Of a DNA stretch of 64,000 nucleotides, positions 63,901-64,000 are shown piece by piece (the stretch's first letter is position 1; the number at the start of each line of letters is the position of its first letter). A program made the translations under genes and the position numbers. The notes under the pieces were generated by a model. It searched no databases and had not been told where the DNA came from. It saw only the letters and a list, made by a program, of their open reading frames with translations. The DNA comes from Mucilaginibacter limnophilus (lineage in GTDB: Bacteria; Bacteroidota; Bacteroidia; Sphingobacteriales; Sphingobacteriaceae): assembly GCF_004005815.1 (NCBI RefSeq), contig NZ_SACK01000006.1:124001-188000 (forward strand). The letters are read 5' to 3'.

Positions 63901-64000
63901 ATACATTGGCGCCTAACATACCGCCCGTGCCAAACTCGGCATTAATATAAGTGTCTATTATCCTCTTCTGTGCAATATCGTACTTTAATAATGTGCCCGG
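60917..64000 (-). CDS. Beta-propeller (WD40-like) protein with C-terminal caspase domain (5' end cut by window edge)
   Basis: The frame stays open to the right edge; the ATG at 63919 is not the start because 27 more codons in frame lie before it. 1027 residues are visible. The N-terminal part is a WD40/PQQ-like propeller (GTDYLWTGNEDGSLYLWDLK, VSPDERSAIIVSEYMEMMYI), then a beta-sandwich, then a C14 caspase domain in the last 270 residues with His (VSGHGLL, codon 61496-61498) and Cys (DACHSGES). A well-formed EF-hand-like loop, DRDNNKTISLSE, follows near the end. It is probably exported like its neighbours, but the N-terminus is not seen. Confidence 0.88.
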   Translation of the reverse strand, partial: PGTLLKYDIAQKRIIDTYINAEFGTGGMLGANVFYDNQYYYDTENNKLLKINLLNGKIELKVPVKANQKIVLVDVSPDERSAIIVSEYMEMMYIDISSGQTAIISKAAIRPMGTFELNPNGGDPINIPMLHMVKVKPDNSGFIFAIEIATPRQRLMKQVGFITTPFNRSTLKLGEPFAYQQPLRNSPVVSNQMQPGTDYLWTGNEDGSLYLWDLKLEKQAAIFGGDSRMPKLIEANKYMDGLTMTVNSRRSSINYGLRQDFMRFDFATAEALSLTRSGYSTEFIYTLPDKNLLTNSANELVTVNLQSKQETVNKNFFSKDGGLEFSDVHLLYAGKKNLCYYFEKDQTLQWFENGKQVKQAKFPDDFPLKGKHRFEMDKWSFNSDSSVLYARFSYSQFDDEGRTQTGSAASFHSYNMKTSAIKRLTVPAELKTAHRLTISGDNALFAIDKQLFRYNFNSQKLDSVNSAKPALRFGTEYSSDGLFSNDKYAAAVYEHDTLRTFHQEFIRAVIINTQTLKPVADFPLKYSKVNNITFSRDNKLIYVQYAGEVEIRAIPNGSLMATLVILPGNKFIIYTPDNYYYASSKLTDIGFRTKGKVYSVEQFDLKYNRPDIVLKRLGYAPAQLIDLYRKAYLKRLQRLNFTEEGVNNESEPPTIELLNRSAIPVKTTASTVTLKLKCTTPLGTLDKISISVNDVPVYGIKGFRIPGNNLSTYTNEIEVKLMSGINRISYSVYNSTGSQSLKENIEVIHEPTTPVKPKVYFAGIGVSAYKDTRMNLKYADKDIRDISDMVKARYPDADVINLLNTDATVANIKLLKQKFMQTGVDDIIIISVSGHGLLNASGDFFYAAYETNFTNPDVTALAYKDIEWLLDGVPARKKLVMIDACHSGESDKINQSETTMLAANVKSTLTPGAKGFGKTVTKQTGVQNSFSLMQNLFMDLNEGSGAVVISAAAGDSFALESPQWNNGVFTYSVISGLKNREADRDNNKTISLSELRQYVYEKVSKETGGRQQPTTREENLGFDWQIW

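Noticed and set aside
1..64000. CRISPR arrays, complete insertion sequences, rRNA genes, prophage
   Set aside because: No regularly spaced direct repeats with unique spacers, no transposase or integrase ORF and no rRNA sequence were found; the iterated arrays at 10.3-10.8 kb have no spacers.

Overview
The window looks like a Bacteroidota chromosome, most likely family Sphingobacteriaceae (Mucilaginibacter/Pedobacter-like; my inference). Supporting signs are a mraZ-to-ftsZ division cluster without murF or ddl, TAnnTTTG-type -7 promoter elements, a monomeric/dimeric eukaryote-like NADP isocitrate dehydrogenase, and many short intergenic repeats typical of this group.

Layout. 1-16.1 kb (minus strand): the division and cell wall (dcw) cluster in the order mraZ, rsmH, ftsL-like, ftsI, murE, [a four-helix-bundle/IVP gene], mraY, murD, ftsW, murG, murC, ftsQ, ftsA, ftsZ (cut by the left edge). 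A three-repeat MraZ operator precedes mraZ. 16.3-33.5 kb: housekeeping and scattered genes: fabG, a vWA membrane protein, mtgA, rpsF-rpsR-rplI, dnaX with an A10 slippage tract, icd, manA, two DUF1801-type proteins, a membrane FeS/CCG-domain electron-transfer pair, tRNA-Phe and several secreted or acidic unknowns. 34.5-40.2 kb: a Ter stress operon (HAD, PRTase, two TerD-family proteins, TelA, an unknown 318-aa protein, TerC). 40.6-47.4 kb: an acyltransferase and an RND tripartite efflux operon. 47.6-64 kb: an envelope-directed cluster with three caspase-like proteins (caspase-TPR, caspase with a DUF4384-like end, beta-propeller-caspase cut by the right edge), a trypsin/PDZ protease, a CHASE2 protein without an output domain, a FecR-like secreted protein, a lipoprotein, a small secreted protein and a thioredoxin-fold protein. 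This last region is the best candidate for an uncharacterised system.

How the parts fit. The dcw genes make lipid II precursors and build the divisome; mtgA adds a monofunctional glycosyltransferase elsewhere. The Ter genes probably form one transcription unit ending at a terminator after terC. In the caspase region nearly every product has a signal peptide, lipobox or membrane segment, so the protease module would act in the periplasm or at the envelope. Intergenic space is filled with repeat families (GTCAT...ATGAC palindromes, an 8-bp CAYATCNG array, an AAATTCTAAATC/TTTCGGATTT word family, a ~130-bp dispersed repeat), several of which have run into the ends of neighbouring coding sequences.
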